A DNA stretch of 64,000 bases from an uncultured Lachnospiraceae bacterium (GTDB taxonomy: Bacteria; Bacillota; Clostridia; Lachnospirales; Lachnospiraceae), in NCBI GenBank assembly GCA_902777355.1, contig CACYTU010000001.1, positions 1 to 64,000 on the forward strand, read 5' to 3'. The translations under genes and the position numbers were made by a program. The notes below the pieces were generated by a model that was not told the DNA's origin, did no database searches, and was given only the letters and a program-made list of their open reading frames with translations. Shown here one piece after another: positions 24,787 to 34,641 of the stretch (positions are counted from its first letter, which is position 1; the number at the start of each line of letters is the position of its first letter).

Positions 24787-24830
24787 AAAAGTGTGACAGG
24801 GAGAACAAGACTCCCTGCCGCACTTTTTTT
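24787..24830 (+). terminator. Terminator of ddh
   Basis: AAAGTGTGACAGGGAG pairs with CTCCCTGCCGCACTTT (one mismatch) across a 7-base loop, followed by a T-run. Confidence 0.9.
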
Positions 24831-24875
24831 GACGAATGAGTTCAGACAGATGTCGAACAGCTGTTTTTGTGGTAC

Positions 24876-25112
24876 TATGATTAAAGCAGCGAGGAAAGCG
24901 GCCGCAAATGCCGAGCTTGCTCGGGCATTTGCGGACATTTTCCGAGCGCCCACACATGAGCATGAAAAGATTTTTTGCGCAGAATGCGCAAAAAAGATTG
25001 GGAATGCGAATGTGTGGAGCGATGTGAGAGCGCGGGACGCGCGAAACAGCGCGTGCTTTAATCATAAAAAAAGAAGCAGCGAGGAAAGCGGCCGCAAATG
25101 CCGAGCTTGCTC
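24876..25112 (+). repeat. Inverted-repeat-bounded structured element with partial tandem duplication
   Basis: TATGATTAAAGC (24876-24887) and GCTTTAATCATA (25055-25066) are perfect 12-nt inverted repeats. Between them are hairpins CCGCAAATGCC/GGCATTTGCGG (24902-24934), CCACACAT/ATGTGTGG (24950-25017) enclosing TTTTTTGCGCA/TGCGCAAAAAA (24971-24995), and ACGCGC/GCGCGT (25037-25054). A perfect 39-nt segment (24884-24922) recurs at 25074-25112. A frame is open through this stretch but has no credible ribosome binding site or protein-like composition. It occupies most of the 448-base gap before the DUF815 gene. Confidence 0.7.
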
Positions 25113-25163
25113 ACAAATGTGCCCACACATGAGACCTACACATGAGTATGGAGGCAACAGATT

Positions 25164-26588
25164 ATGTATAGACTGACTTCAAAACTGATTATTTACAGGG
25201 AAATCGGCGAAGACAGTATCCTGATGAGACTGTCGGATGTCTGCAGGCGGTTTGACCGGGGAGACTATGACAAAGAAGCACTCACAGCTATGGTACTGGA
25301 TCAGATTCACCGTCTGCTGGACCTGGCGACCCGCTATGGGTTCGACCGGAATCTGTGGCACAATTATCTGGCCTTTCTGCTCGCCATGACCGAGACTCCT
25401 TTTACACTTGTTTCCGAAAAAGTGGGCGCCAACGAGGGCTCGGTCAATCACTTTGTCAAAAATGACCTGCGGGTATTCCGTCAGTTGTTTGACTATGATT
25501 TTTCACCTATCGAGAAGGCGCTGGAGACAGATGTTTTTTCCATCATAGAAAATTATCATGCCGTGGGCAAAAAGGAGAGGGTCTATAACCGGAGTGTCAG
25601 TGAAAAGGTAAGGGCTCTCAGCAGCAGCCTGGAGCAGGCTTCGGACGAAGAAGATATGTACCGGATCATCACAGATTTTTACCGCAACTACGGGGTAGGC
25701 ATGTTCGGACTGAACAAGGCCTTCCGGATCAATGAGCGGTGGAGCAACTCCCCGGAGAGTGCCTCTTCCGACAGCCGTGGAATTGCCGGAGGAGGACAGC
25801 GCGCGGGAGTTTCCCCGTCAGCAGGCCCTTCGGTGGACTATGCTGCGGCGGGTGAGGACGATTTCCTGATCCCGATTACAGCAACCAGCGATGTGGTCCT
25901 GGACGACCTGATCGGATATGAGCTGCAGAAAGAGAAGCTGATCGCCAACACCGAGGCCTTCGTCAGCGGCCGGGCAGCCAACAATGTCCTGCTCTATGGA
26001 GACGCCGGCACAGGCAAGTCCACCAGTATCAAAGCCATACTGAACCAGTATTATGACCGTGGTCTTCGGATGATAGAAGTCTACAAGCACGAGTTCCGCT
26101 ACCTGCAGCGGATACTGGCGGAAGTCAAAAACCGCAATTACCGCTTTATCATTTACATGGATGATCTCTCATTTGAAGAATTTGAGATCGAGTACAAATA
26201 TCTCAAGGCGGTCATAGAGGGAGGTCTTGAGACCAGACCGGAAAACGTGCTGATCTACGCGACATCCAACCGCAGACACCTGATCCGTGAGACATGGTCC
26301 GACCGGTCTGACCGCTCGGATGATGAGCTGCACCGCTCCGACACCCTGCAGGAAAAACTTTCTCTTGTGGCCCGCTTCGGCATTTCAATAGGCTACATGA
26401 AGCCTTCTCACAAAGAATATCTGCACATCGTAAGCGAGCTGGCCAAACGATATCCTCAGATTTCCCTCTCCGAAGAGGAACTCACACTGAAGGCAAACCA
26501 GTGGGAACTCAGGAGCGGGGGAGCCTCCGGACGCGCCGCCCAGCAGTTTATCGACTTCCTTGCGGGAACAGCTGTCCAACCGGAATAA
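25164..26588 (+). CDS. AAA-type ATPase of the DUF815 family
   Basis: 474 residues; GGAGG 10 bases before the ATG. An N-terminal helical region (1-~180) is followed by a Ser/Gly-rich linker and an ATPase core: Walker A GDAGTGKS at 279-286, Walker [12 protein letters not shown] at ~329-339, and a sensor-like [10 protein letters not shown]. The gap between Walker motifs and the DDLSFE form match DUF815. Members are common in Clostridia; their function is not established. It stands alone, between the structured element upstream and an 81-nt repeat at its stop. Confidence 0.85.
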   Translation: MYRLTSKLIIYREIGEDSILMRLSDVCRRFDRGDYDKEALTAMVLDQIHRLLDLATRYGFDRNLWHNYLAFLLAMTETPFTLVSEKVGANEGSVNHFVKNDLRVFRQLFDYDFSPIEKALETDVFSIIENYHAVGKKERVYNRSVSEKVRALSSSLEQASDEEDMYRIITDFYRNYGVGMFGLNKAFRINERWSNSPESASSDSRGIAGGGQRAGVSPSAGPSVDYAAAGEDDFLIPITATSDVVLDDLIGYELQKEKLIANTEAFVSGRAANNVLLYGDAGTGKSTSIKAILNQYYDRGLRMIEVYKHEFRYLQRILAEVKNRNYRFIIYMDDLSFEEFEIEYKYLKAVIEGGLETRPENVLIYATSNRRHLIRETWSDRSDRSDDELHRSDTLQEKLSLVARFGISIGYMKPSHKEYLHIVSELAKRYPQISLSEEELTLKANQWELRSGGASGRAAQQFIDFLAGTAVQPE

Positions 26589-26782
26589 AGGCAGAAGCAA
26601 TTGACAGAGGAAATCGGCTGGAGAGACAGCTGCCCGCGGAATCAGCTGACAGCTGTCGAACCGGAATAAAGGCAGAAGCATTTGACACAGAGAGCCGGCG
26701 GGAGAGACAGCTGCCCGCGGGATCAGCTGACAGCTGTCGAACAGAAGTAAAGGCAGAAGCAATTGAAGGAGAAAGCCGGCTG
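26568..26782 (+). repeat. 81-nt tandem repeat spanning the DUF815 stop, ~2.6 copies
   Basis: Units begin ACAGCTGTC at 26568, 26649 and 26730. The first includes the last six sense codons and TAA (26586-26588); because 81 is a multiple of three, the stop recurs in frame. Copies are ~90% identical by eye. Confidence 0.93.
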
Positions 26783-26874
26783 TCCGGTTCTGAGGAACAG
26801 GAGCAGATCCAATAAACTAAAGGCGAAAGCTTTTTCACAAGGGATTTTTCAGAGTAAAAAGGAAACCGAATTTC

Positions 26875-29142
26875 ATGTATGACGACTTTCAGGATTATGA
26901 AGAGTATACAGACTTTCAGGATTACGAAGAGTATACAGACTCTCAGGATTACGAAGAGTATACAGACTCTCAGGATTATGATGACATTCAGGAACTCCAG
27001 GGGCTGAATCCTGCCCAGCTGGAGGCGGTCACCGCGACGGAAGGATTTGTCAGGGTAATCGCTGGGGCAGGTTCCGGAAAGACACGCGCCCTGTCCCGCC
27101 GCTTTGCCTATCTGGTCAACGAAATCGGGATCCTGCCAGGCAACATCCTGTGTGTGACTTTCACCAACAAGTCGGCAAACGAGATGCGTCAGCGCATCCA
27201 CCTTCTGACAGGCGATAACGACACGGGCTATATCAACACCTTCCATGGTTTCTGCGTGTCCGTCCTGCAGGAGGACAGCAATGCCGTCCAGTATCCCAAG
27301 AGCTTTCTGGTCCTGGACAATGCCGATATTGACGCCATGCTGGGCACCATCTATGAGGAGCGGGGGCTCACACTCCGCGACATGACCTTCGGGCAGGCCC
27401 GTGACATGATCGAGATCCGCAAGATCTTCAAAGAGCCTCAGTACTATCTGGACATGATCACCATGTCCCTGGACACGATCCGGGACAAATACCTCAGGTC
27501 CGTCGATCCTGGGGACATTATTTTTTACGGATATCTCTATCAGGAGAAAAAATGCTTCGGCCTGGATTACAATGACCTGATCAAATTCACTCTCTATATT
27601 TTTTCACAGAATGAGGAGATCCGCCAAAAGTGGCAGAGCCGGCTGGAATATATCATGATCGATGAATTTCAGGACATCGATGACCTGCAGTATGAACTCA
27701 TGACCGTGCTCTGCGGCCTTCATAAAAACCTCTTCATTGTCGGCGACCCGGACCAGACCATTTACACCTGGCGCGGAGCCAACGTCAAATATCTGCTGGA
27801 TTTCGATAATCATTATCCCGGGACCAGGACCGTCATGATGATGGACAATTACAGGTCGACGCCTCCCATCCTGGCGGCGGCCAATTCCCTGATCGACAAA
27901 AATACGATCCGGATCAAAAAAAATCTGGTTCCTACCCTGGACGGAGGCTTCGTCCCGGTCTGTCATCACGCGAAGACAACTGCGGAAGAGGCGGAGTGGA
28001 TCGCCGCCAAGATCACGGACCTTCACACGCAGAAAGATATCCCATACAGGGATATCACCATCCTTTACCGGGCCCACCATGTGACCCGGAGCGTTGAAGA
28101 AGCTCTTTTGAAAAAAGAGATTCCCTACACGATCTACAGCGGGGTACAGTTTTTCGGAAGGATGGAGATCAAGGATGCCCTCTGCTATCTGAGGATGATC
28201 GCCTACAAGGACGATCTGTCCTTTTCCCGCATCGTCAACCGCCCCCGCCGCAACATGGGAAAGCGCAGGATGGCTTTCCTGCAGGAAATGGCGGAAGCGA
28301 CGAAAATGTCCCTCTATGACACTCTGGTCCGATATCTGGACAACGAGATTTTCAAGGGGACCAAAGCCCGGCAGTTTGTGGATCTGATCGAGAGATTTTC
28401 CGCGGAATCAGGTGCCCGTCCCGTCTCGGAGATCCTGTCCGAGATCCTGGACGAGAGCGGGTATGAGACCGCCCTGCGGACCGAGGGGAGCCAGGAACGC
28501 CTGGACAACCTGGCCGAGCTCAAACAGTCTGTCTACATTTTTGAGACTACCTGCGGGGAGGAGACCGGCCTGGAGGATTACCTGCGCCACGCGGCTCTTT
28601 TTTCAAACTCCGACGCCGACAGCGGAAGCGGGGACAAGGTCCGGCTCATGACTGTCCACACCGCCAAGGGCCTGGAATTTCCCTATGTTTTTCTGTGCGG
28701 CATGAATGAGGGAATATTCCCCTCCCGCAAGACCCGGACTCTGGAGGGGATGGAAGAGGAGCGCCGCCTGGCCTTTGTCGCCCTCACCAGGGCGCAGAAA
28801 GGCCTGTATCTGAGCGAGGCCCAGGGCCGCAATTTTGACGGGTCGCCCCGCTACCCTTCCAGGTTCATCCTGGATATTGATCCGGCCCTTTTGTCCTTTG
28901 TGCCCGATATGGACGAAAACCTGATCCGCGAGGCAAAGGCCAGTATACGCCTGAGCGACCGCAGGCTGAAAACAGGCAAGAGGGAGGGCCTCCTGCAGGA
29001 GGGCGACCGCGTCCGCCACCGCATTTTCGGACCCGGAACCATCCGGGGAGTGGACCCCGACAAGTCCGCCTACATCATCCGGTTCGATGACCTGGACACG
29101 GACAGACAGATCACTTTCCGCGCAAAACTCGAAAAAATATAG
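26875..29142 (+). CDS. ATP-dependent DNA helicase, UvrD/PcrA family
   Basis: 755 residues. Superfamily 1A motifs: QxxA-type LNPAQLEAV, Walker A AGAGSGKT (63-70), motif Ia FTNKSANEM, Walker B IDEFQDI, motif III GDPDQTIYTWRGA, motif IV NYRSTPPIL, motif V TVHTAKGLEF and motif VI ALTRAQKG. The C-terminal ~50 residues (VRHRIFGPGTIRGV...) resemble the PcrA RNA-polymerase-binding Tudor-like domain. PcrA/UvrD unwinds DNA in repair and clears recombinases and stalled polymerase. The first ~40 residues are an odd Asp/Tyr/Glu repeat (DYEEYTD, 30-nt units). AAGGAAA lies ~10 bases before ATG. Confidence 0.92.
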   Translation: MYDDFQDYEEYTDFQDYEEYTDSQDYEEYTDSQDYDDIQELQGLNPAQLEAVTATEGFVRVIAGAGSGKTRALSRRFAYLVNEIGILPGNILCVTFTNKSANEMRQRIHLLTGDNDTGYINTFHGFCVSVLQEDSNAVQYPKSFLVLDNADIDAMLGTIYEERGLTLRDMTFGQARDMIEIRKIFKEPQYYLDMITMSLDTIRDKYLRSVDPGDIIFYGYLYQEKKCFGLDYNDLIKFTLYIFSQNEEIRQKWQSRLEYIMIDEFQDIDDLQYELMTVLCGLHKNLFIVGDPDQTIYTWRGANVKYLLDFDNHYPGTRTVMMMDNYRSTPPILAAANSLIDKNTIRIKKNLVPTLDGGFVPVCHHAKTTAEEAEWIAAKITDLHTQKDIPYRDITILYRAHHVTRSVEEALLKKEIPYTIYSGVQFFGRMEIKDALCYLRMIAYKDDLSFSRIVNRPRRNMGKRRMAFLQEMAEATKMSLYDTLVRYLDNEIFKGTKARQFVDLIERFSAESGARPVSEILSEILDESGYETALRTEGSQERLDNLAELKQSVYIFETTCGEETGLEDYLRHAALFSNSDADSGSGDKVRLMTVHTAKGLEFPYVFLCGMNEGIFPSRKTRTLEGMEEERRLAFVALTRAQKGLYLSEAQGRNFDGSPRYPSRFILDIDPALLSFVPDMDENLIREAKASIRLSDRRLKTGKREGLLQEGDRVRHRIFGPGTIRGVDPDKSAYIIRFDDLDTDRQITFRAKLEKI

Positions 29143-29288
29143 AAATTCAGAGCAAAGGCTGCGGGTCAGGGCTGTCTGAAACGAGAAGAGTTCTGCGTGG
29201 TTCCCGATGCAAAAACCGGGCTTTACGGCGCGGAGAATTTCTACAGGCGATCCGGTTTGGAAATGGTATAAAGTTTCAAAAGTGACTC

Positions 29289-29317
29289 TTGAAAATCACC
29301 AAAATACTCCGCATACT
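29289..29317 (+). promoter_or_regulatory. Candidate promoter of the glycosyltransferase
   Basis: TTGAAA, a 17-base spacer and CATACT, within the 424-base gap after the helicase. A second TACAAT box at ~29332 is also possible. Confidence 0.35.
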
Positions 29318-29356
29318 ACAATAAAATATGTTACAATAAAAAATGCGCTGTAGTCT

Positions 29357-29549
29357 CAGACTGCCGTCCGGAGGCTTCTTTTAAAAAGCCGGAAGCATGT
29401 GGCAGGCATTGATTCAGACACCGTCCCGGACCGCTGACCCGGACTGTTTTAAAGCCGGAACCGTGCGGCCGGGCATTGATTCAGACACCGTCTCAGACCG
29501 CCGTCCGGAGACTTATTTTAAAAAGCCGGAACCCTGCGGTCCTGCATGG
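29357..29549 (+). repeat. ~60-68-nt tandem repeat, three copies, upstream of the glycosyltransferase
   Basis: Units begin CAGACNSCGT and contain TTTTAAA(AA)GCCGGAA and a CATTGATT/CTGCATGG end. They differ by small indels. The last copy ends just before the ribosome binding site at 29558. Confidence 0.8.
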
Positions 29550-29566
29550 AGGCAAAAAGGAGAAAA

Positions 29567-30553
29567 ATGGAGAAAAAGCTCCCGGTATTGTGGATCGTCA
29601 TCCCCTGCTACAATGAGCAGGCAGTGCTGCCGATCACGGCACCTATGTTTCTTGATAAAATCACACAGCTTGCTCAGGAGGGGCTGATCTCCCCGGAGAG
29701 CAGGGTCCTTTTTGTGAACGACGGGTCAAAGGATACGACCTGGGAAATCATCAGCGGGCTGGCAGATTCCGACCCTCATTTTCTGGGCATATCCCAGAGC
29801 CGCAACCGCGGACATCAGAACGCCGTGCTGGCAGGTCTCATGACCGCGAAAGAATATTGTGACATTACGATCTCTATCGACTGTGACGGACAGGACGATA
29901 TCAATGCCATGGATGAAATGGTGCGCCAGTATCTGGACGGGTGTGAGATCGTTTACGGGGTCAGGTCCCGCAGAGATACGGACACCTGGTTCAAGCGGGT
30001 GACGGCCGAGAGCTTTTATAAGCTGATGAATGACATGGGCGCGGAAGTCGTCTATAATCACGCCGACTACCGCCTTGTCTCTGCAAAAGTGCTGCAGGCT
30101 TTTTCATGCTATAAGGAAGTCAACCTTTTCCTGCGGGGAATGTTCCCTCTTGTGGGATTCAAGAGCACCTCGGTCTACTATGCCAGACATGAGAGGATCG
30201 CAGGCGAAAGCCATTATCCTCTTTCCAAGATGCTGGGACTTGCCATGGACGGCATTACCAGCATGAGCACCAAACCCATCCGTCTGATCACCGGTTTCGG
30301 AGTCCTTGTGGCTCTGATCAGCTTTGTGGGTGTGATCTGGTCCATAGTCGCCCATTTTATGGGTGTGGCGGTCGCCGGCTGGTCCAGTATGGTCTGCATA
30401 CTCTGCTTTCTGGGGGGCATTCAGCTTTTGGGAATCGGCGTCATCGGAGAGTATGTCGGCAAGACCTACATGGAGACAAAGAAAAGGCCCAGATACATTA
30501 TCAGCGAGAAGACCTGGGAGGACCAGGACAAAACGGACACTCTGATCGGGTGA
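29567..30553 (+). CDS. Family 2 glycosyltransferase, polyprenyl-phosphate sugar synthase type (GtrB/CsbB/DPM1-like)
   Basis: 328 residues from ATG 29567 (AAGGAG 5 bases upstream; ATG 29546 is weaker). GT-A features: VIPCYNEQAVLP, FVNDGSKDTTW, the DCDGQDD metal motif, and GESHYPLSKML after the catalytic core. Two hydrophobic helices at the C-terminus (~232-260 and ~265-290) match GtrB-type enzymes, which load a sugar onto undecaprenyl phosphate for envelope glycan decoration. No flippase or acceptor transferase is adjacent. Confidence 0.88.
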   Translation: MEKKLPVLWIVIPCYNEQAVLPITAPMFLDKITQLAQEGLISPESRVLFVNDGSKDTTWEIISGLADSDPHFLGISQSRNRGHQNAVLAGLMTAKEYCDITISIDCDGQDDINAMDEMVRQYLDGCEIVYGVRSRRDTDTWFKRVTAESFYKLMNDMGAEVVYNHADYRLVSAKVLQAFSCYKEVNLFLRGMFPLVGFKSTSVYYARHERIAGESHYPLSKMLGLAMDGITSMSTKPIRLITGFGVLVALISFVGVIWSIVAHFMGVAVAGWSSMVCILCFLGGIQLLGIGVIGEYVGKTYMETKKRPRYIISEKTWEDQDKTDTLIG

Positions 30554-30643
30554 TGACCGGGTGACGACCGGGTGATGAATGGGTAATGACCGGGTGATGA
30601 CCGGATGATGAATGGGTAATGACCGTGTGACGACAGGGTGACG
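30545..30643 (+). repeat. 11-nt tandem array spanning the glycosyltransferase stop, 9 copies
   Basis: Units of the form ACCGGGTGATG. The first contains the TGA at 30551-30553. The rest of the gap to 30842 is AT-rich with no clear signal. Confidence 0.93.
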
Positions 30644-30842
30644 GATTCCTGCGAGGATGAAAACACATATAGAATCCGCCCTGCTTTAAGTATACATGCG
30701 GCCATGGGCCGGTGCCCGCAGACATGGCCGCAGGGAAAAAATAAAATAATAAAGACATAATAAAACATAATAAAAACATTGAAAGTGTATTTATAAACCG
30801 GTTTCCGATCATCTTGAGTTAAGGATATAGGAGGAAGAAAAG

Positions 30843-32045
30843 ATGATAAAGACTGCGAACTTTGATTTTTATGCGCCTACAAAAGTAGTTTTCGGTAAAG
30901 GCTCAGTTGACAGGCTGGGTGCCCTTGTCAAAGCGCAGGGCTGTTCCAAAGTCCTGATCCACTACGGCGGAAAGAGCGCCATCAGGTCCGGACTCATCGA
31001 CAGGGTCCGTGCTGCTCTGGACGCTGAAGGCATCGGCCATGTTTCCCTGGGCGGCGTTGTTCCCAACCCCCATCTGGGACTGGTCTATGAAGGTATCGAA
31101 CTGGGCAAAAAAGAGGGCGTCGATTTTATCCTGGCAGTCGGCGGCGGAAGTGTCATTGACTCCGCAAAGGGCATCGGATACGGCATCGCGGATCCCGAGC
31201 AGGGGGACGTTTGGGATTTCTATGTCAAAAAGAGAAAATCCACTGCCTGCCTTCCTGTCGGCGTAGTACTGACCATTGCCGCGGCAGGTTCCGAGATGAG
31301 TAACGATTCCGTCGTAACTAACGAGAAGACTGGTATAAAGCGCGGACACGGAAACGACGTTTCCCGCGCCAAATTCGCGGTCATGGATCCCGAACTGACC
31401 ATGACTCTGCCGGATTACCAGTCCATGAGCGGCTGCACCGATATCATGATGCACACCATGGAACGCTATTTTACAAACGGCGGCAACATGGAACTGACTG
31501 ACAGCATCGCTGAGGGTCTTCTCCGCACTGTCAAAAAATACACTCAGATCATCCATGCCGAGCCCGACAACTACGAGGCGCGCGCGGAAGTGATGTGGGC
31601 GGGCAGCCTGTCCCACAACGGACTGACCGGCTGCGGAGCTGCAGAGAGAGATTTCGCCAGCCATATTCTGGAGCATGAGCTGGGCGGTATGTTCGATGTG
31701 ACCCATGGCGCAGGCCTTGCCGCCATCTGGGGCACATGGGCAAGATACGTCTATCGCGACTGCCTGGACCGCTTCGTGAAGTTTGCGGTCAATGTAATGG
31801 AAGTGACTCCCGGAGCCACCGACGAAGAGACCGCGCTGAAGGGAATTGAAGCGATGGAAGACTTCTATCGCAGCATCGGAATGCCCACCAGCATTCATGA
31901 ACTCGGCATCGACTACACAGATGATCAGATCGCGGTCATGGCACACAACGCGATCATTGCTTCCGGCGGAAAGCGCGGAAGCGCCAAAGTCCTTTACGAG
32001 GACGATTTTGTAAAGATTTACAAAGCGGCCAGAGATGACCGCTGA
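30843..32045 (+). CDS. Iron-containing alcohol dehydrogenase (butanol dehydrogenase type)
   Basis: 400 residues; GGAGGAAG before the ATG. NAD(P)-binding AVGGGSVIDSAKGIGYG (~98-114), LTIAAAGSEMSN, and metal ligands in the CTDIMMHTMERYF and LEHELGGMFDVTHGAGLAA segments match BdhA/YqhD-type enzymes. It probably reduces aldehydes to alcohols with NAD(P)H at the end of fermentation. It differs from the GldA/HcxA-like enzyme at 9733 in length and motifs. The VanY gene begins 32 bases downstream, so readthrough is possible. Confidence 0.88.
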   Translation: MIKTANFDFYAPTKVVFGKGSVDRLGALVKAQGCSKVLIHYGGKSAIRSGLIDRVRAALDAEGIGHVSLGGVVPNPHLGLVYEGIELGKKEGVDFILAVGGGSVIDSAKGIGYGIADPEQGDVWDFYVKKRKSTACLPVGVVLTIAAAGSEMSNDSVVTNEKTGIKRGHGNDVSRAKFAVMDPELTMTLPDYQSMSGCTDIMMHTMERYFTNGGNMELTDSIAEGLLRTVKKYTQIIHAEPDNYEARAEVMWAGSLSHNGLTGCGAAERDFASHILEHELGGMFDVTHGAGLAAIWGTWARYVYRDCLDRFVKFAVNVMEVTPGATDEETALKGIEAMEDFYRSIGMPTSIHELGIDYTDDQIAVMAHNAIIASGGKRGSAKVLYEDDFVKIYKAARDDR

Positions 32046-32077
32046 TCAGGCATTTATGGGAAAATAAGAGGTTACCT

Positions 32078-34597
32078 ATGGGTCTGCGTTCCGGAAAGAG
32101 TAAAAACAGAAAACTGAACAGAGCAGATACCGGGCGTTCCGCAAACCGGCGGGCGGATTTCTATGACCTTCGCAGTGGAAGCGGAGCGGAATCGGAATAC
32201 CCCGCCGGCGAGGGGGAACGGTATTACGAAGATGAGATTACGGAAGACATAAACGGCGAGAGCCGCTATGGCAGTGCGGGAAGATATCCTGATTATACAA
32301 ATTTTACCGCTTTCTCTGACAGGTCCGACAGATCGGGCGGATCCGCCAGACCGGAGGATGAAAGACCTTACCGCGAGCGCCATCGCGTTGAGATGAACGA
32401 TGGAGCGTATACTCGTTCTTCCGGCTCTTATAATGCGGACCGGGGACCGGAAGTTCCTTCGTTAAGCCGCAGTGACGGCCGACGCACATCCGGGACATCC
32501 GGCTATGAAAGAAACCGTTACGGAACAGGAAGCTCCTCATCCTATGGGGGCGGCAGTTCCACATCCTATTCATCCAATGGAGCAGGCAGCCCGGGCTTTT
32601 TTGAAGACCTTAACTCTTACTCCAACGGGTCCGGCAGTTCCACATCCTACGGAGGCGAAAACAGGGTCGTCCGTGGGAATGTGCCCGCAAACCGCAGGGA
32701 CAGCGTGGAAAACGGTGCGGAAAGGGAAATTTCCGCGGATCTGTTTGTTCCCAATACATTTTCCGGCGGCGGAAGGCGGAGCCGGGTGACACGCAGATCC
32801 CGGGAATCGATTCAGGATTCCCGCGGAGGCAGCTATCGGGACAGTACTTCCGATCGTCCTTACCGGGACAGCGCTTATGACAGCAGTTCCCGGGGAGGCG
32901 CTTATGACAGCGGTTATCGGGGCAGAGCTTCCGATCGTCCTTATCGGGGTGACGCTTACGGCAGCAGTTCCCGCAGCGGCTCTTATGACAGCAGTTATCG
33001 GGGCAGCGCTTATGACAGCAGTTATCGGGGCGGCGCTTCCGATCGTCCTTCCCGGGGCGGCTCTTACGGCAGCAGTTCCCGCAGCGGCTCTTATGACAGC
33101 AGTTATCGGAGCAGCTCTTCCGACCGAGCTTACCGGGCCGGAAGTTCCGGCAGTGACTCCATGGGAGCCGGCTCCGACAGATTTAGAAACTCCTGGACAG
33201 CAGCGGGCAGGACACAGGAAAGCGGCCCGGGCTTTTATTCCGCTCCGGGATATCTGGGCGGTTCCCGCAGGGGTTCCGGCACAGGTACCAGGACGGGAGA
33301 CAACTACCGCAGAGACGGTGGATCGGGAAGACGGGGAGGCGCTGATCCCGGCCAGGATTATTTTTACGAAGAAGAGCTTCCTGCGGACAACCTTCTGTGG
33401 GACGGAATCGGAGACGATCCTGATGAGACTCCTGCGCAGAAAAGAGCCCGTCAGAGGGAAAGGATCCGCCAGGAACGGGAAAAAGAGCTCCGGAAAATGT
33501 ATTTCCGGCTTGGAGCCGGCGCGGCGGTTGCCATGGTTGCGATCATCATCGTGATTGTGATCGCGGTGATCGGGCTCCGCAGCAAAGATGATGATAATAC
33601 TGCTGCGGCAGGTTCCGGAACTGAGCAGACGACAGTCGCCTCCGGAAATGAAACGGATTCATCAGCGGGCAGCGGATCTGAAGGGGATGTGGGAGAAGAA
33701 AATTCCCCTCAGACAGAGCAGACGAACGGGGACGAGGACCTTTCGCAGGATGCCCGGGACAATCAGGAGGGAACAGCAGACGGTCCTCAGGATGCTTCCG
33801 ATGAAACCGCAGAGGAGACAGACATGACAAATACGACAGATACAACAGGTGCGGATACCGAAAACGGCGGCCGGCAGGAGGGCACTGCGGGACAGCAAGA
33901 GAATACTGCTTCAGACACGGAAAATCCGGCTGATCAGGGGAATACACAATTATCCCCTACTGATTCCTGGACAGAAGAAGCCCGGCAGGGAATCGCCGCG
34001 GACGGAAACGGGGCAGGGGTCAGCTACACTCGTCAGGACGAATGGAATCTGATTCTGGTCAATCCCTGGCATAAACTCCCCGAAGGATACACTGTAGAGA
34101 CAACGACTCTTCTGAACGGCGAATCCATCGACAGCAGATGCTACAGCGCGCTGTCGCAGATGCTGAATGACTGCCAGGAACAGAGCGGAGGTATTCCGAT
34201 TGTCTGTTCCTCCTATCGTCCCCATGAAAAGCAGGTACTGCTCTATGATGACCAGGTCAAATCGCTCATGAGTGCCGGGAAAACGAAGGAGGAAGCTGAA
34301 AAGGAAGCGGGCACTGTCGTTGCGGTTCCCGGTACCAGTGAACATGAACTTGGACTCGCAGTGGACATATGTGACAGCGAAAACCAGCTGCTTGATGAAT
34401 CACAGGCAGATACCAATACACAGAAGTGGCTCATGGAAAACTGTTGGAAATATGGATTTATCCTGCGATATCCCAAGAATAAGAGTGATATTACCGGGAT
34501 TATCTATGAGCCCTGGCACTACAGATATGTCGGAAACGAAGTCGCCAGGGAAATCCAGGAGAGTGGAATCTGCCTGGAGGAGTACCTTGCGGAATAA
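32078..34597 (+). CDS. Membrane-anchored VanY-type D,D-carboxypeptidase with Ser/Tyr/Gly/Arg-rich cytoplasmic domain
   Basis: 839 residues. Residues 1-~470 are a low-complexity region, increasingly built of YDSSYRG, SYGSSSRS and ASDRPYRG blocks between ~250 and ~350. One transmembrane helix (~478-500) gives an N-in topology, then an acidic Thr/Asp/Glu/Gln-rich stalk, then an M15B peptidase domain (~645-839). Zinc-site motifs are visible: SSYRPHEKQ, SEHELGLAVD (H-x6-D) and EPWHYRYVG (H). VanY enzymes remove the terminal D-Ala from peptidoglycan stem peptides. The paralogue at 34642 shares architecture and catalytic motifs. The cytoplasmic region is far longer than usual in VanY proteins and has YS/RG spacing resembling phase-separating domains. 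Confidence 0.88.
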   Translation: MGLRSGKSKNRKLNRADTGRSANRRADFYDLRSGSGAESEYPAGEGERYYEDEITEDINGESRYGSAGRYPDYTNFTAFSDRSDRSGGSARPEDERPYRERHRVEMNDGAYTRSSGSYNADRGPEVPSLSRSDGRRTSGTSGYERNRYGTGSSSSYGGGSSTSYSSNGAGSPGFFEDLNSYSNGSGSSTSYGGENRVVRGNVPANRRDSVENGAEREISADLFVPNTFSGGGRRSRVTRRSRESIQDSRGGSYRDSTSDRPYRDSAYDSSSRGGAYDSGYRGRASDRPYRGDAYGSSSRSGSYDSSYRGSAYDSSYRGGASDRPSRGGSYGSSSRSGSYDSSYRSSSSDRAYRAGSSGSDSMGAGSDRFRNSWTAAGRTQESGPGFYSAPGYLGGSRRGSGTGTRTGDNYRRDGGSGRRGGADPGQDYFYEEELPADNLLWDGIGDDPDETPAQKRARQRERIRQEREKELRKMYFRLGAGAAVAMVAIIIVIVIAVIGLRSKDDDNTAAAGSGTEQTTVASGNETDSSAGSGSEGDVGEENSPQTEQTNGDEDLSQDARDNQEGTADGPQDASDETAEETDMTNTTDTTGADTENGGRQEGTAGQQENTASDTENPADQGNTQLSPTDSWTEEARQGIAADGNGAGVSYTRQDEWNLILVNPWHKLPEGYTVETTTLLNGESIDSRCYSALSQMLNDCQEQSGGIPIVCSSYRPHEKQVLLYDDQVKSLMSAGKTKEEAEKEAGTVVAVPGTSEHELGLAVDICDSENQLLDESQADTNTQKWLMENCWKYGFILRYPKNKSDITGIIYEPWHYRYVGNEVAREIQESGICLEEYLAE

Positions 34598-34641
34598 CCT
34601 GTTCAAAGCAACGAATCCTATGAAGGGAAGACAGCTGAGAG

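Noticed and set aside
24793-25176. Possible small protein spanning the structured element
   Set aside because: It runs through a terminator and hairpins and lacks a ribosome binding site; the inverted-repeat structure explains the sequence better.
26501-26815. Frame through the 81-nt repeats after the DUF815 gene
   Set aside because: It stays open only because 81 is a multiple of three and is out of frame with the DUF815 protein.
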